Made by a program: the position numbers and the translations under genes. 64,000 bases of DNA from Lunularia cruciata (lineage: Eukaryota; Streptophyta; Marchantiopsida; Lunulariales; Lunulariaceae), in the NCBI GenBank assembly GCA_948567375.1, contig OX419755.1, forward strand, positions 30,695,001 through 30,759,000, written 5' to 3'. This document shows positions 31,217-41,991 of the stretch, in pieces. The notes beneath the pieces are model-generated. The model was not told the DNA's origin and did not search any database. It was given only the letters and a program-made list of their open reading frames with translations. Position 1 is the first letter of the stretch; the number at the start of each line of letters is the position of its first letter.

Positions 31217-31963
31217 TCAACCTGAGGTAGAAATGTGCTGCAAACGGCACGATGTAGTGTGGAGGCGACTTATCCCGCAAATTCCACACCATCTGTCTTG
31301 TCCTCCATGGAAGCACCTTGCCCAATTAATAGGTTCTCCTGCAAACAACTTATGGAAGAACACCACTTGGTATTTCATCACACAAGTTGTTTGCTCCATC
31401 TTCAAGATTGCCATGAGAGCACTCACAATCCCTCCTTTCACTGGATCCTTGTAACTCTCAACCTTATACCCATTCGTTGTTCTCTTTGAAGAGAAAGCAT
31501 CTCTCACCTCCTGAGTCTCCTGAGCTATCTCTCCCTTCCCCAAGAACGTGGCTCCCTGCTCCGAGCATGCCTCCTTCCCGAGTATGAGTCTCCAATCCGA
31601 CTCTGTCCAGCAAGCCGGATTTCCTCTCTTCTCTTCTTCCTCGGGTCCATAGAGACACTTACTCTCGATGATTTTTGTCATGAACCCTGGAAAGCTTACA
31701 TTTAAGTTCCATGCCAGAAATGTGATCCAAAGTCGGCTCAAGACTTTGATCCTTGCTATTAAGTCTAACCTCCGAATTGCATGATTTCTTACTGCAAATT
31801 CGGAGTTCTTCTTTCCTCCTCCCATCTCTTCTACTTTCTCACTCTCTCTCGATTTCACTCTTGCAACTTCTCCCTTGTGCACTAACATGATTCCAAATCT
31901 ATTTCCCTTCCCACGATCACCTGCAAGACGACTTCGCAATGGCAAAGGAAAATTACTCGACAT
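31217..31963 (-). CDS. N-terminal domain of family C LTR ORF (C4), open
   Basis: This 248-codon uninterrupted segment starts M-S-S-N-F-P-L-P-L-R-S-R-L at 31963. It is the cleanest N-terminal domain in the window, containing R-N-H-A-I-R-R, I-T-F-L-A-W-N, G-N-P-A-C-W-T-E-S-D-W-R-L, G-Y-K-V-E-S-Y-K-D-P and V-F-F-H-K-L-F-A-G-E. The same start is seen in C6 (8590), C2 (36109) and C8 (56209). After a frameshift near 31220 the gene continues with N-L-R-D-K-S-P-P-H-Y and the acidic region to 30419. Its function is unknown; no known retrotransposon enzyme motif is present. Confidence 0.75.
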   Translation of the reverse strand: MSSNFPLPLRSRLAGDRGKGNRFGIMLVHKGEVARVKSRESEKVEEMGGGKKNSEFAVRNHAIRRLDLIARIKVLSRLWITFLAWNLNVSFPGFMTKIIESKCLYGPEEEEKRGNPACWTESDWRLILGKEACSEQGATFLGKGEIAQETQEVRDAFSSKRTTNGYKVESYKDPVKGGIVSALMAILKMEQTTCVMKYQVVFFHKLFAGEPINWARCFHGGQDRWCGICGISRLHTTSCRLQHISTSG

Positions 31964-32378
31964 TTTGTCGTTGCAAGTTCAATTTTTATAGAGTTGCGCT
32001 TCTTCATCTTCCGTCACTTTGAGTTTCTACCAAGAAATCACACCTCTTGCATGCACCTGTCACTGTCAATCACCTTTGCGCGTATGGGCCACCGGTTTTG
32101 AACGGTCCCTTCTTGAATTTCTTGCCCCGACGAAAGGTGGTTAGACTGTCTTTGCCTTGGGTTGAGCTCCCTCTCCCAATACAAAGACAATTTACTTTGG
32201 GTTGTATGCTGACAGGGCATTTCCGAGTACTTTGCCTTATGACCCAAAGTCATGTTACCTCGGGTTTCATCCCAAAGACTCTTTTCTTTGCCTTCTTTGA
32301 CCATACAGGTGCAATCTGACTTCTCTATACACTTCTTCTCCTTAATTTTGAAAAAAAACAAAAAATGTGGGCACCACA

Positions 32379-33507
32379 ACTATGCCCTAAAGAATACTAT
32401 GAAGAAAATCCTTTCAGTAAGGTATTGGTGGCCTACAATGTATAAAGATACATACGCCCATATTCAAAGTTGTGATGCATGTCAAAGAATAGGAAAATTG
32501 ATGGCAAGTTCCCATTGACCTTTGAGACCAATTTTGCCATCGATTCTATTCAAGAAATGGGGTATTGATTTTGTGAGTCCAATTCAACCAGTGACCCAAG
32601 TCACAAGGAAGAGGTACATCTTGGTATGCACTGATTATGCTACGAAGATGGTAGAAGCAGAAGCAACACAAAGAGAAGTAGAAGCAACGCAAAGAGATGC
32701 AGAAATAGTCACAAAATTTTTCTTCCAAAACATCATTTCCCGTTACGGGTGTCCTTTAGAATTGGTCAGTGATCAAGGAACTCATTTTTTGAACTCCATG
32801 GTGGAAGTGTTTGAACTCCATACCATTGTTAATCAAGTACTTCCAGATTAGACATTGGAAGATGACTTCCTACAATCCAAAAACGATAGACTAACAGAGA
32901 AGGCCAATGGATTGTTGTGTAAATTTTGAACAAAGTGACAGTCAATTTTGCCTGTGATTGGGATACAAAGCTACTTGCAGCTTTGTGAGCATACAAAACA
33001 ACTAAAAGGATTACCACCAAGCAAACTCCATACCTCTTGACATACGGATTCCATCCCATACTACTAGTTGAATTTGAAGTACCATCATATCGGATTCTTC
33101 GCAAAGAACTATTGTCGGAGGAAGAAAGCCAGGATCTTTGGATCCATCAACTAATGTGGTTAGACAAGAAAAAGGACGATGCAATGCAAATCACAAAGGA
33201 AGTACAAGAACAAAGGAAGGCCATGCACGATAAGAGAATCAAGCATGTGGCTATTCAGGAGGGTGATTTGGTGTTGTTATATGACAATTGCCAAATAATT
33301 TTTTTGGGAAAATTGCATTTAAGGTGGATAGGGCCATATTGTGTTATGCACATATATGCCAATGGCTCTATTCAATTTGCAGACCTAGAAGTTTTCCACT
33401 CCAGTAAACAGGTGGAGAGATAGAAAATATTGGACCTCGGACCCGACTTTGTATAAAGAACCGATTGTCGGTGTTTGTGGAGACACTCACATTTGAGCGA
33501 GGGGGTA
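32379..33507 (+). pseudogene. Family C integrase (C5), 5'-truncated and broken
   Basis: This is the 3' end of a family C pol. The zinc region H-Y-A-L-K-N-T..Y-W-W-P-T-M-Y with C-D-A-C-Q-R is at about 32382-32490. The DDE core has G-I-D-F near 32564 and S-D-Q-G-T-H-F near 32768, with the glutamate region near 32885-32910. The C-terminal G-D-L-V-L-L-Y-D-N-C and L-R-W-I-G-P-Y are near 33262-33345. It matches C1 43100-41992 in reverse. A small duplication of E-A-T-Q-R occurs near 32660-32700. Frameshifts lie around 32820-33030. A purine tract (TTTGAGCGAGGGGGTA, 33492-33507) precedes the LTR. Confidence 0.88.
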
Positions 33508-34821
33508 TGTGGTACCTACATTTTTTGGTTTTGGATAGTTTTTAGGAGAATTTGAAAAAGAAGTACGTTAGTAAAGCCTAAAGAGGGCTAAATGGGAAAG
33601 AAATAAGAAGAAGTGTATGTTTGGGGCAAACTTGAAGTTGACCTCGCGTCAAGACTGAAGGACCCAAGAGGGACAAGACACAAAGACAAAGGAGACCAGA
33701 CTTCTTATTGGGCGGTGTGGTCTGATCCAAAGAACCAAGAACAAACTTTTTTGGAGGCGGCCCAATCAAGAAAGTACACGAGAAGAAAGTAATGGCCTTG
33801 GGATCAAGAAGTTCTTGATAGTGAAAGGAAACCAATCCCATAGAATCGGTGACTAGAGAAGAGAAAAAAAACTAAAGAATGACCAATCAGTGTAGGACTA
33901 TAAAATCAAGAGTTTTTCAAGAAAGCATTGCAATGTCCAAATGCTACTCTATCCTTGTTTAGAGTAGACCCAAAGATGGTGAAATTCTTGAGAGATCATT
34001 GGGTTGGAAGCCAAAGTCAAAGTAGACATCGGATCGGAGTAGTAACAATTTTGAGATTTGAAGAGGTAGATATGAAGAGTTGCATTGTCATTTTGGATCT
34101 ATAGGTTTGTAGAGTTGTTAGTAACTATAGATTGTTTTACTATTTAAGGGGAGCATTTGCAGTCATATGTTGTTCAATATTCGTAATTTTTGAAGATAGA
34201 TAAAGCAAAGTGTTGATTTCAATACTTGTCGCTTGAGCTTAATTCCGAGTATCAATTCTATGTTTGTGTTTGTAAGTGTGTGAAGAATTTCAAAGTGAAA
34301 ATCAGAGTGCTTGTTGGATGTTGGATTCCATAGCCTTGATCTTCATGCAATGTGTTTGATCTTGAGTGAAGTGCAATTGGAGCAATACCTTGACAGATCT
34401 GAGAGGAATTGTAGTGTTGGTAGTATTCTGCATTTGTGAGTGCAATGCAGTGTTGATGTGAAGCAATTTTGATTGAGGAAGTTGTGCCTTTAGTGGAGGG
34501 GTGGAACACAATTCTGAGGTAAAGTCGTTTTGTAGTGAAGTGTGGTCTTTGGAAGAATCTGAATCATCACAATCAAGATTTGTTTGGACAGAATTTGCTA
34601 TGTTGTGCTTAGGGGTGTGTGAATTTGTGACAAGTTGTCAAGATTGTGAGCTTGTTACTCTCTTCTGGGTGTAGCTGCTACCTGAGAGATTAAAGACGCA
34701 ACCAAGAAGAACTACATTGTGACATTTGACTTTGTATTTGACCAATTCTGACTTGTATCTCTATGGGAACAAACTTTACTTACCTGATTACCGCAAAAGT
34801 GATATTTGTTAGGTTGTCACA
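33508..34821 (+). repeat. Family C 3' LTR of C5, ORF-deleted (1314 bp)
   Basis: This starts TGTGGTACCTACATTTTTTG at 33508 and ends GTTGTCACA at 34821, with a polypurine tract just before it. It keeps the U3-side promoter zone (CCAAT-like 33883-33888, ACTATAAAAT 33897-33906) and an ATG at 33933. It then jumps from codon 9 of the LTR ORF to its last 25 or so codons and continues with the U5-side region. About 2.4 kb is missing relative to C8. Confidence 0.92.
33897..33906 (+). promoter_or_regulatory. Putative TATA box in C5 LTR
   Basis: ACTATAAAAT occurs at the same LTR position in C8 (56173-56182), with GACCAATCA about 15 bases upstream in both. The shared arrangement supports a promoter in the U3-like part. 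Confidence 0.5.
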
Positions 34822-35719
34822 ACCATTGAGCAAAATCCAATCCTATTAGGATCCTATCTATGACTCTTTGGAACTTGGTAGGAGCATTCTTTAATCCAAA
34901 TGGTAGGAATTTTCATCAATATAATACATCCATTTTGTGAGGATCAATAGCTCAAAATGCTATCTTGGACTTATCTTCCTCCTTGATAGGCAACTAATGA
35001 TATCCTACCTTGAAGATCCAAAGTATTGAAGACCTTTGCATGCCCAATTGCATCAAATATCTCCTCTGGTGTAGGCATGGCATAATAATCAACCCTAGTC
35101 TATCGGTTGATAGGATGGTAATCTCCACACATCTGCCTATATATCTAGTTGCCATGCATATCCTTCTTGATTGGCAACATAATACTTGATGCAAAATCTT
35201 CACCAAACTACCCTCAAAAAGGTCTCTACTCAAGCTCTAATTCAATGCTCTCTCTATCTCACTATAGTTTTAAGAACATAAAAAAACTAATGTATTGCTA
35301 GTCATCTTAATCCAAATTATTTTAAGAATACCCAAATCCTTCATATTAAAGGCACAACAACTTGTGTAGCTCCTCAAGAATCTTCAAACTCTCTTTCTTT
35401 CCCCTCCTATAAGCTTGGGTCCAAGATCTGGCTCCCAAGCCCTTGGGAGAAGTAGTATCATGCTCCCACCCATTAGAGGTCCCAACCTCAATGTAGAAAA
35501 CTCCCTCTTATATAGCTCCATATGTCCTCTAGCTACATCCCAAGTAAATCAAGGGTGTAATCCAAGTAGACCATGCTCACTTGTATAGACCCCAAGTAGA
35601 CCTCTCTCACTAGTAGCCACTAGTTGTGTCCCAAGAATACCCTGCTCACTTGGTCCATTACTACCAACATGTGCCTGAATTGTCTTGATAGGCACAAAGC
35701 TCACAAGTGTCCAAGTGGT
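34822..35719 (-). mobile_element. Family B fragment B-III, RT region
   Basis: Reading down from 35719 this covers the linker after the methyltransferase, then the RT fingers, up to the start of the palm near 34822. It matches B-I 9003-9725 plus 5100-5218 as one uninterrupted stretch, so it serves as the empty-site reference for C6. Frames are heavily broken. The left edge is the C5 LTR end and the right edge is the C2 LTR start. Confidence 0.85.
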
Positions 35720-36080
35720 TGTGGTGCCCACATTTTTTGTTTTTTCAAAATAAAAGAGAAGAAGTGTATAAAGAAGGCGGATTGTGCTTGTATGGCCGAA
35801 GAAGGCAAAGTAAAGTGACTTCGGGTCATAAGGCGAAGTACTCGGAAATGCCTTGTCAGCATACAACCCAAAGTAAATTGTCTTTGTATCGATGGGAGCT
35901 CAACCCAAGGCGAAGACAGTCTACCAACCTTTCATCAGGGCGAGAAATTCAAGAAGGACCGCTCAAAAAACCGGCAGCCCATCCTATACGCGCAAAGGTT
36001 GATTGACAGTGACAGGTGCATGCAGGAGGTGTGATTCCTTGGTAGAAACTCGAAGTGACAAAAGACAAGGAAGTGCAACT

Positions 36081-36090
36081 CTATAAAAAT
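36081..36090 (+). promoter_or_regulatory. Putative TATA box in C2 LTR
   Basis: CTATAAAAAT lies 19-28 bases before the LTR ORF ATG (36109). The spacing is so short that the ATG would be at or near the transcription start, so either the transcript begins elsewhere or a later ATG is used. Confidence 0.45.
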
Positions 36091-36108
36091 TGAACTTGCA
36101 ATGACAAA

Positions 36109-38685
36109 ATGTCGAGTAATTTTCCTTCACTATTGAGAAGTCGTCTTGCAGGTGATCGTGGGAAGGGAAATAGAGTTGGAATCGTGTTAGTGCGCAAGGG
36201 AGAAGTTGTGAGAGTGAAATTGAGAGAGAGTGAGAAGGCAAGAGAGATAGGAGGAGGAAAGAAGAACTCCAAATTCGCAGTGAGAAATCATGCAATTCGG
36301 AGGTAAGATGTAATAGCGAGGATTGAAGTCTTGAGCCAACTTCGGATCACATTTCTGGCATGGAATTGGAATGTAAGCTTTCCTAGATTCATGACAAAAA
36401 TCATCGAGAGCAAGTGTCTCGATGGACCCAAGGAAGAAGGGCAGAGAGGAAATCCGGCTCGCTGGACAAAGTTGGATTGGAGACTTGTCCTCGAGAAGGA
36501 AGTAGGCTCGGAGCAGGGAGCCACGTTCTTGGGGAAGGGAGAGATAGCTCAAGAGACCCAAGAGGTGAGAGATGCCTTCTCGTCAAAGAGGACAAAGAAC
36601 GGGTATAAGGTTGAGAGCTACAAAGACCCTGTGAAGAGAGGGATCGTGAGTGTTCTAATGGCTATCCTGAAGCCGGAGCAAACCACTTATGTGATGAAAC
36701 ACCAAGCGGTGTTCTTTCACAAGCTTTTTGCAGGAGAACCAATCAATGGGGCGCGGTGTTTTCACGAGAGAACGAGGCAGATGGTGTGGAATTTGCGGGA
36801 TAAGTCGCCTTGACACTATATTGTGCCGTTTGCAGCACACTTCTACCTTGGGCTCAACTTGCTAAACTTGGCGGAGTAGACTCGGATGGTGTCGCACTTC
36901 CATCCTGATGTGCGAAAGGAAGTCGACGTCGAGGAGCAGCAATACATCCTGCTGATCAGGAGCACTGACGACTACTATGCAAAGACGGGGAAGAACGTGG
37001 AGGTCACAGTGAGTACCCCGACTACAAAGAAGAGGGGTTGGAAAGATGACGCCAAAGACACAAAGAAACCTTGGAGGACGCAGAGAGGCAACCTGAGGCA
37101 AGGTATGGTAGTAATTGAGTCGGAGGACGAAGACTCAGAGTGAGATGCCGAGCTCAAAACTGAAGACTCGGAACACAAGGAGGAGCCTAAGCTAACGCTG
37201 CAGAGTGGAGATACGAGTAGCCATAGTGATGAAGGGGGAGAAATGACATTGGCACCAGCGGCTGAAGAATACAAAGAGGAAGTGCACGCAGAGATGGAAG
37301 CCGAAGACAACACATAGTTGGAAGATGAAGTAATTGTGCCCGAAGAGAAGAAGATCGCAGTATAGCAAGGAGTTTGCTCAAGACGTAAGGTGAAGTGTGA
37401 TGCGGGGCCGAGTAAGGCAAAGGAAGAGGTAAGTGGAAGCTCAAGAAGTGAGGCGTCGATTCCGATACAAAGACTGCAGAGAAGAAGGCAAGTATCGGAT
37501 GAACAGGAAGTGCAAAGAGAAGTGGCCATACAAGAAGAAGTAACCCCAAGCAATGGAGTGGAGTACCGGCGGGAGATTATGTGCCCATTGTTGGTGAAGA
37601 TGGAGTACAAGAAGAAGGAAATGCAGTCGACATGTCCGGAGGTAAAGACTGTATTGCAGGTATTGACCAGATTAGAAGAAGAAAACTTGGAGTTGAAGAA
37701 GAGTATAACCCAAGGCGAGGAAGAAAGGGAAGTACTACAAGCGGAGGCAGTGGTGAGAAGTCAGGTAATTGAAGACCTGAAGAGAGAGGTCAGTTATCAA
37801 GAGGATCTTGTGAAGAAGAATGACATAGCAAGGGAGAGACAAGTAGCGGAGTATGAAATCTTGAAGCAGCAGTTTGCTGATTCAAGAGTAGAAGTAATCC
37901 ATGCTATGGCGAGAGTAGCTGCAAAGGATCAGGAGCTCGATAGGGTGATGGAGAGTGTCGAGGAGAAGAAGCAATTCTGGCAAAGAGAGTTGGCAGCACA
38001 ATACCAAGAAGAAGATCGATTACAAGAGTTACTTCGTAATCAGGAGGAGAAGGTTGTACAGAAGGAGAAGGAGAAGGAGACGGTGAAAGCCGAGTTCAAA
38101 GCGGAGTTGGCGATGTACAGGGAGGATTGGCTTGCAGATTGAGAACATGAGAGGAAGATGAGATTGGAGCCATTGAAGGAGATTGTCCTCAGGATGAACG
38201 CAATGTTGAGTACAGAGGCCAGCGTTTGGATTGAAGAAACGAGGTTGCACGAGTTGAAATTGTTGGTGCAGGAGACGAGGTAAAGATAGGCAAAAGATAC
38301 AGATTTGAACGCGTTGTTGATAAGTCTTCGAACTCGTGTAGACAGGAAGATCTTAGAAGTAGAAGATAATAATGCGATTAGATTAGACTTAGTAAAAATA
38401 GAGATAGAAAAGCTTTGGAAGGATGTTAGAGCAAAACCCAAAGTAGATAACATAGGAGTACAAATGTCTTCAGAGTTACCATTGGAGACATTAGAGAAGA
38501 GTGGGTCAAGAAATAAGGAGTTAGATAGATTACCCACTAGTGGAATTTCAGATCAGGAAAGAGAATTGCTAGATCTGGTAGAAGAAGAAGAAAATACAAA
38601 ACCCAAGGATAGAGTAGTAGGAAGTAAAGTTACTTTGGGTTCGGGTTTGAAAGCCAAGGAAGAAGTAGACATCGGATCGGATTAG
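36109..38685 (+). pseudogene. LTR-internal ORF of family C (C2 copy), one frame, about nine stops
   Basis: This frame of 858 codons plus stop runs from M-S-S-N-F-P-S-L-L to E-V-D-I-G-S-D and stays in a single frame with no shift. It is broken only by stops near 36304, 36811, 36877, 37141, 37315, 37363, 38140, 38281 and 38287. Regions are the N-terminal domain (residues 1 to about 240), an acidic linker (about 330-410), a basic patch near 430-470, a long coiled coil (about 500-690) and a tail (about 730-858). Conserved spacing in C4, C6 and C8 shows a real gene family. Its location inside an LTR means each element would have carried two copies. Function unknown. Confidence 0.8.
37390..38142 (+). 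CDS. Open coiled-coil segment of LTR ORF (C2)
   Basis: This 250-codon uninterrupted stretch runs from a K-A-K-E-E-V segment through L-E-E-E-N-L-E-L-K-K, Q-V-I-E-D-L-K-R-E-V, Y-E-I-L-K-Q-Q-F-A-D-S-R and E-L-L-R-N-Q-E-E-K. It is Glu/Lys-rich with heptad-like spacing of hydrophobic residues. It aligns residue for residue with C6 7260-6545 (minus strand), which argues against a chance open frame. Confidence 0.7.
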   Translation: MKCDAGPSKAKEEVSGSSRSEASIPIQRLQRRRQVSDEQEVQREVAIQEEVTPSNGVEYRREIMCPLLVKMEYKKKEMQSTCPEVKTVLQVLTRLEEENLELKKSITQGEEEREVLQAEAVVRSQVIEDLKREVSYQEDLVKKNDIARERQVAEYEILKQQFADSRVEVIHAMARVAAKDQELDRVMESVEEKKQFWQRELAAQYQEEDRLQELLRNQEEKVVQKEKEKETVKAEFKAELAMYREDWLAD

Positions 38686-38940
38686 TAACAATTTTGAGAT
38701 ATGAAGAGGCAGATATGAAGAGGTGCATTGTCATTTCGGATCTGAAGGTTAGAAGAGTTGTTGTAGAATGGTATAGTTGTTAGAATTGTTGATTGCTTCA
38801 CTATTTAAGAGTGACATTTGTAGTATTATGTTGTTCAATGCTCATAATTCTGAGAATAGATAAAGCAAAGTGTTGTGAAGCAGTGCTCGTTGCTTGGGCT
38901 TGATTCCAAGTATCAACTTTGTGATTGTGTTTGTGAGTGC

Positions 38941-41900
38941 AACATCGTACTGCAAACGCTCCACTTAAATACTCAAGCAAACGGCAGACTTGCCTACCTA
39001 GCACCGCTTCCTAACATCTTCTCCTACCTGCAGATCCTAAGCAACAGTCTATCTCTTCATATCTGCCTCTTCTTATCTCAAAATTAGTACTTACACCGAT
39101 CCGATGTCTACCTCATCATTGGCTTCCAAACCCGATGATCTTCTTACTATTTCTCCTTCTTCGGGTATAGCTAATTCTACCAATTCCTTCACTATTTCTA
39201 CCACTTCTACACTACAATCTACAATTGAGCTCATGGGTAATCCATCTACATCCTTATCTCCTGACACTCTCTTCTCTAATGTGTCAATCCTTAAGTCCAA
39301 TGACACTTGTATTCCTACTTTTGCAACATCCGATTTCTTCTCCACTGTCACACTATTCTGAATCTTCTCTAATTCTGAATTGACTAAATCCAGTCTAAGA
39401 CTAATATTGTTCTCTACATCTAACATTTTCCTATCTACACACTCTCTCAAGCGAATCAGCAATGTGTTCATATCCACATCTTTGGCTTTTCTCTTCTGGG
39501 TTTCCTGCACAAGCAACTTCAACTCGTGTAGACGGGCTTCCTCCAATCTTCCTTCAGCCTCAGTGCTTAAGATGGCTCTCAACTTCCCCGCAGCTTCTCC
39601 TACTGATTCCGACTCATATCCTCAAGAGCGCTCTACCTTCAATTCTTCACGATACATCTTTAGCTCGTCTTTGTACTCCGCAGCAAGCATCTTCTTCTCC
39701 TCTGCATACTGTGTACTCTATAACTCAGCACTTCTGACTAGCTCTCATAATTGTTCTTCTTCCCCTTGCCTGGCTGCTAACTCCCTCTACCATGCTTGAT
39801 CCTTTGCTGTTGCACTCTTCTTCAAGCTATCCAACTCCTGCTCCATTACGATGTTCATCGCCTTCAAATGAACATTCTCGATGCACACATTACTCACTTC
39901 TTCCTTCATCTTATCGAGCCACATTGTTTGTTTCTTCAATTCTCCGGCTTGCCTTTGCAATTCCTTATCCTTTTTTGTGCACCTTCCTTGTAGCAGGGTT
40001 AGCGTTTTCTTCACCAAGCATTCCTCCCTCCGAAGTTCTTCCACTTCTTGTGATCTTTGGACTTGTTGTTCCTGCAGCTCCTTCACTTCACTCACCAGAT
40101 ACTTCACCATCTGCAATTCGTTCATCCCTTAACTACAATCTTGGGGAATTACTCTTTGATTCTCCTTCAATAATTCCAGCAAGGGGTTACCACCTTCATC
40201 ATGTAGGATATCCCGCTGAAGTTATCTTCCTTGTCATCGCCCTCTTTGTCTGGAGTCTTCTCCTCCGTCATCGGCTCCTTCATCCGAAGTCGCAATCTTC
40301 GTATCTTTATTGTGTCCGCACTTTCTTCGTCTTGGCCTCTTGAACTCGGCCTTACGGGATTCTCTGCTTCCTCTTATGCTCTTGACTTGTTTAATACCAT
40401 CGTTTGACAAGCCTCACTCACTACTGCCAATTGCTGGACCTTTGGTTCTCCATCACTTTTGCTCCCTGACTCCTCACTTTTCAATGTGAGCTCCTCTTCT
40501 TCCGAGTCCTCTTCTTGCGACTCAGTCTCCTTGCCAGAATCCGATCCCAATGATGCCTCTTTTACGACCTTTTCCGTCTTCAACATCAGCCGCCGAGTCT
40601 TTCTTTGCATGGAAGGCGACTTGGCTTCTTCAGGTTTGATGCGCTTCTTTGTCTTTGGACTGGTAATGTCTTCAATTTTCCACTATCCCGTCCTTGCAAA
40701 GTATTTGTCATTCACTTGCAGATGCAACATATACTGGCGCTCCCCATCGTCTACTTCCCGTCTCAAATCAAGATGCATGTGTGATACCATAGAATGACGC
40801 TCGTCTTTGGATAGTAAGTTCAGCCCTAAGTAGAAGTGAGCTGCAAATGGTGCAAGGTAATGCGGTGGCGAGCCCATTTGCCAATTCACCACCATCTGCC
40901 TCGTTCGGTGATGAAAGCACTTTGCCCAATTAATTGGAACTCCTGCAAACATTTGATGGAAGAAGACGGCCTGCTGCATGTTCACGTAGGTAGTTTGTTC
41001 TGGCTTGAACATAGCCATCATCGCCCCCACAATACTTCTTCAGATTGGGTCCCGATAGGACTCCACCTTGTAGCCATTCGTGGTTCTTGGAGTGAAGAAC
41101 AAATTTTGGATTTCCGCTGTCTCCTCAGCAGCATCACACTTCCGATAGAAGGTGATCCATGTTAGGTCTCCTGCTTCTCTTCCCAATACCAACTTCCAAT
41201 CCGACTCAGTCCATCGAGCCGGATTGCCTCTCTTCCCTTCCACCTCGCGACCCTCCTCACAATTACTAGCAGCAATCTCTGCCATCACTCCCGGGAAACT
41301 GAAATTCCAGTTCCATGCTAAAAATGTAATACAAAGTCTAATCAAGACTTCGATTCTAGCCACTACATCTACTCTTCAAATTGTGAAACCTCTCACCACC
41401 AGCACATTGGCCACCTTCTTCGCCATGATTTGTTCTCTTGTTCTATAATATTGGAAAATAAGACCCTCTCCTAAACGAGACACTCTAACTCCCTCAGGGT
41501 TCCAGAATATCTCACTCTCAATGAGCTTACGGACACACATTATTGCAGGACGACTACTCAAAGGAATTGGAAATTTACTCAAAGGATTCAACTTCCCCCT
41601 GCGCAGTTGCAATTTTATATTGACCCAAATTGCAGTCATTCTTCAGTCGATTTCATTTGTGAATTTCTCTCTTCTGCGTGCACTCCCGATCACTATCAAG
41701 ACATGCTTATTCTGCCCCTGCCATTTCTTGAAATGTACTTTCTTGCCACGTACAGAGGTTGTTAAACAGTCTTTGTCTTTCTTGCGTCTTCCAACCCAAA
41801 GATGGTGATCTTTGGATTTTTTCCAGCTTACTTCTCTTCCGAGTACCTCTATCATCGGATCCGATGTCAGCTTCTTCGGCTTTCCTCCGAAGTTACTTCC

Positions 41901-41991
41901 GCGCATTCTTTGTCCGCAATTTCACTTTTAGTGCTTACTTCGTCTCTTAAACACTACTAACCATAAAAAAACAAAAAATGTGGGTACCACA
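38941..41991 (-). repeat. 3' LTR of C1, end truncated
   Basis: This starts TGTGGTACCCACATTTTTTG at 41991 directly after the polypurine tract. It follows the 5' LTR closely base for base until AACATCGTACTGC near 38941, where it meets C2. About 0.65 kb of the LTR end is missing, so no target-site duplication can be checked on this side. Confidence 0.92.
39091..41906 (-). pseudogene. LTR-internal ORF of C1, 3' LTR copy
   Basis: This frame runs from M-R-G-S-N-F-G-G-K-P at 41906 to V-D-I-G-S-V at 39091, about 938 codons. It belongs to a diverged subtype of the C2/C6 protein, sharing I-T-F-L-A-W-N-W-N, G-N-P-A-R-W-T-E-S-D-W, G-Y-K-V-E-S-Y-R-D-P, H-F-Y-L-G-L-N-L-L and a Glu/Lys-rich coiled-coil half. 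Open pieces are 41906-41643, 41639-41376, 41363-41040, 41030-40683, 40610-40374, 40125-39787 and 39582-39091. A frameshift between about 40374 and 40125 separates the halves. The N-terminal part before about 41600 has no counterpart in the C2 type. Confidence 0.75.

Larger units (their letters stand above)
30419..32378 (-). repeat. Family C LTR C4, 3'-truncated
   Basis: On the - strand this starts TGTGGTGCCCACATTTTTTG at 32378, runs through the TATA-like CTATAAAAA (about 31986-31994) and the first 515 or so codons of the LTR ORF. It stops at about 30419 against family B RT sequence. Roughly the last 1.8 kb of the LTR is missing. Confidence 0.9.
35720..38940 (+). repeat. Family C LTR C2, 3'-truncated
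   Basis: This starts TGTGGTGCCCACATTTTTTG at 35720 and contains the full-length LTR ORF (36109-38685) and part of the U5-side region. It stops at about 38940 against the truncated 3' LTR of C1 in opposite orientation. Roughly 0.5 kb of the LTR end is missing. Confidence 0.9.

Noticed and set aside
36975-37610. 211-codon open frame on the - strand inside C2
   Set aside because: It is antisense to the acidic linker of the C2 LTR ORF. Its Ser/Leu/Cys-rich composition mirrors the Glu/Asp-rich sense strand.
36109-38685. LTR ORF as an ordinary host gene captured once
   Set aside because: The same gene lies at the same place in at least six LTRs with proper LTR ends and in three subtypes, so it is an element gene and not a single capture of a neighbouring host gene. 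An older capture in the family's history remains possible.
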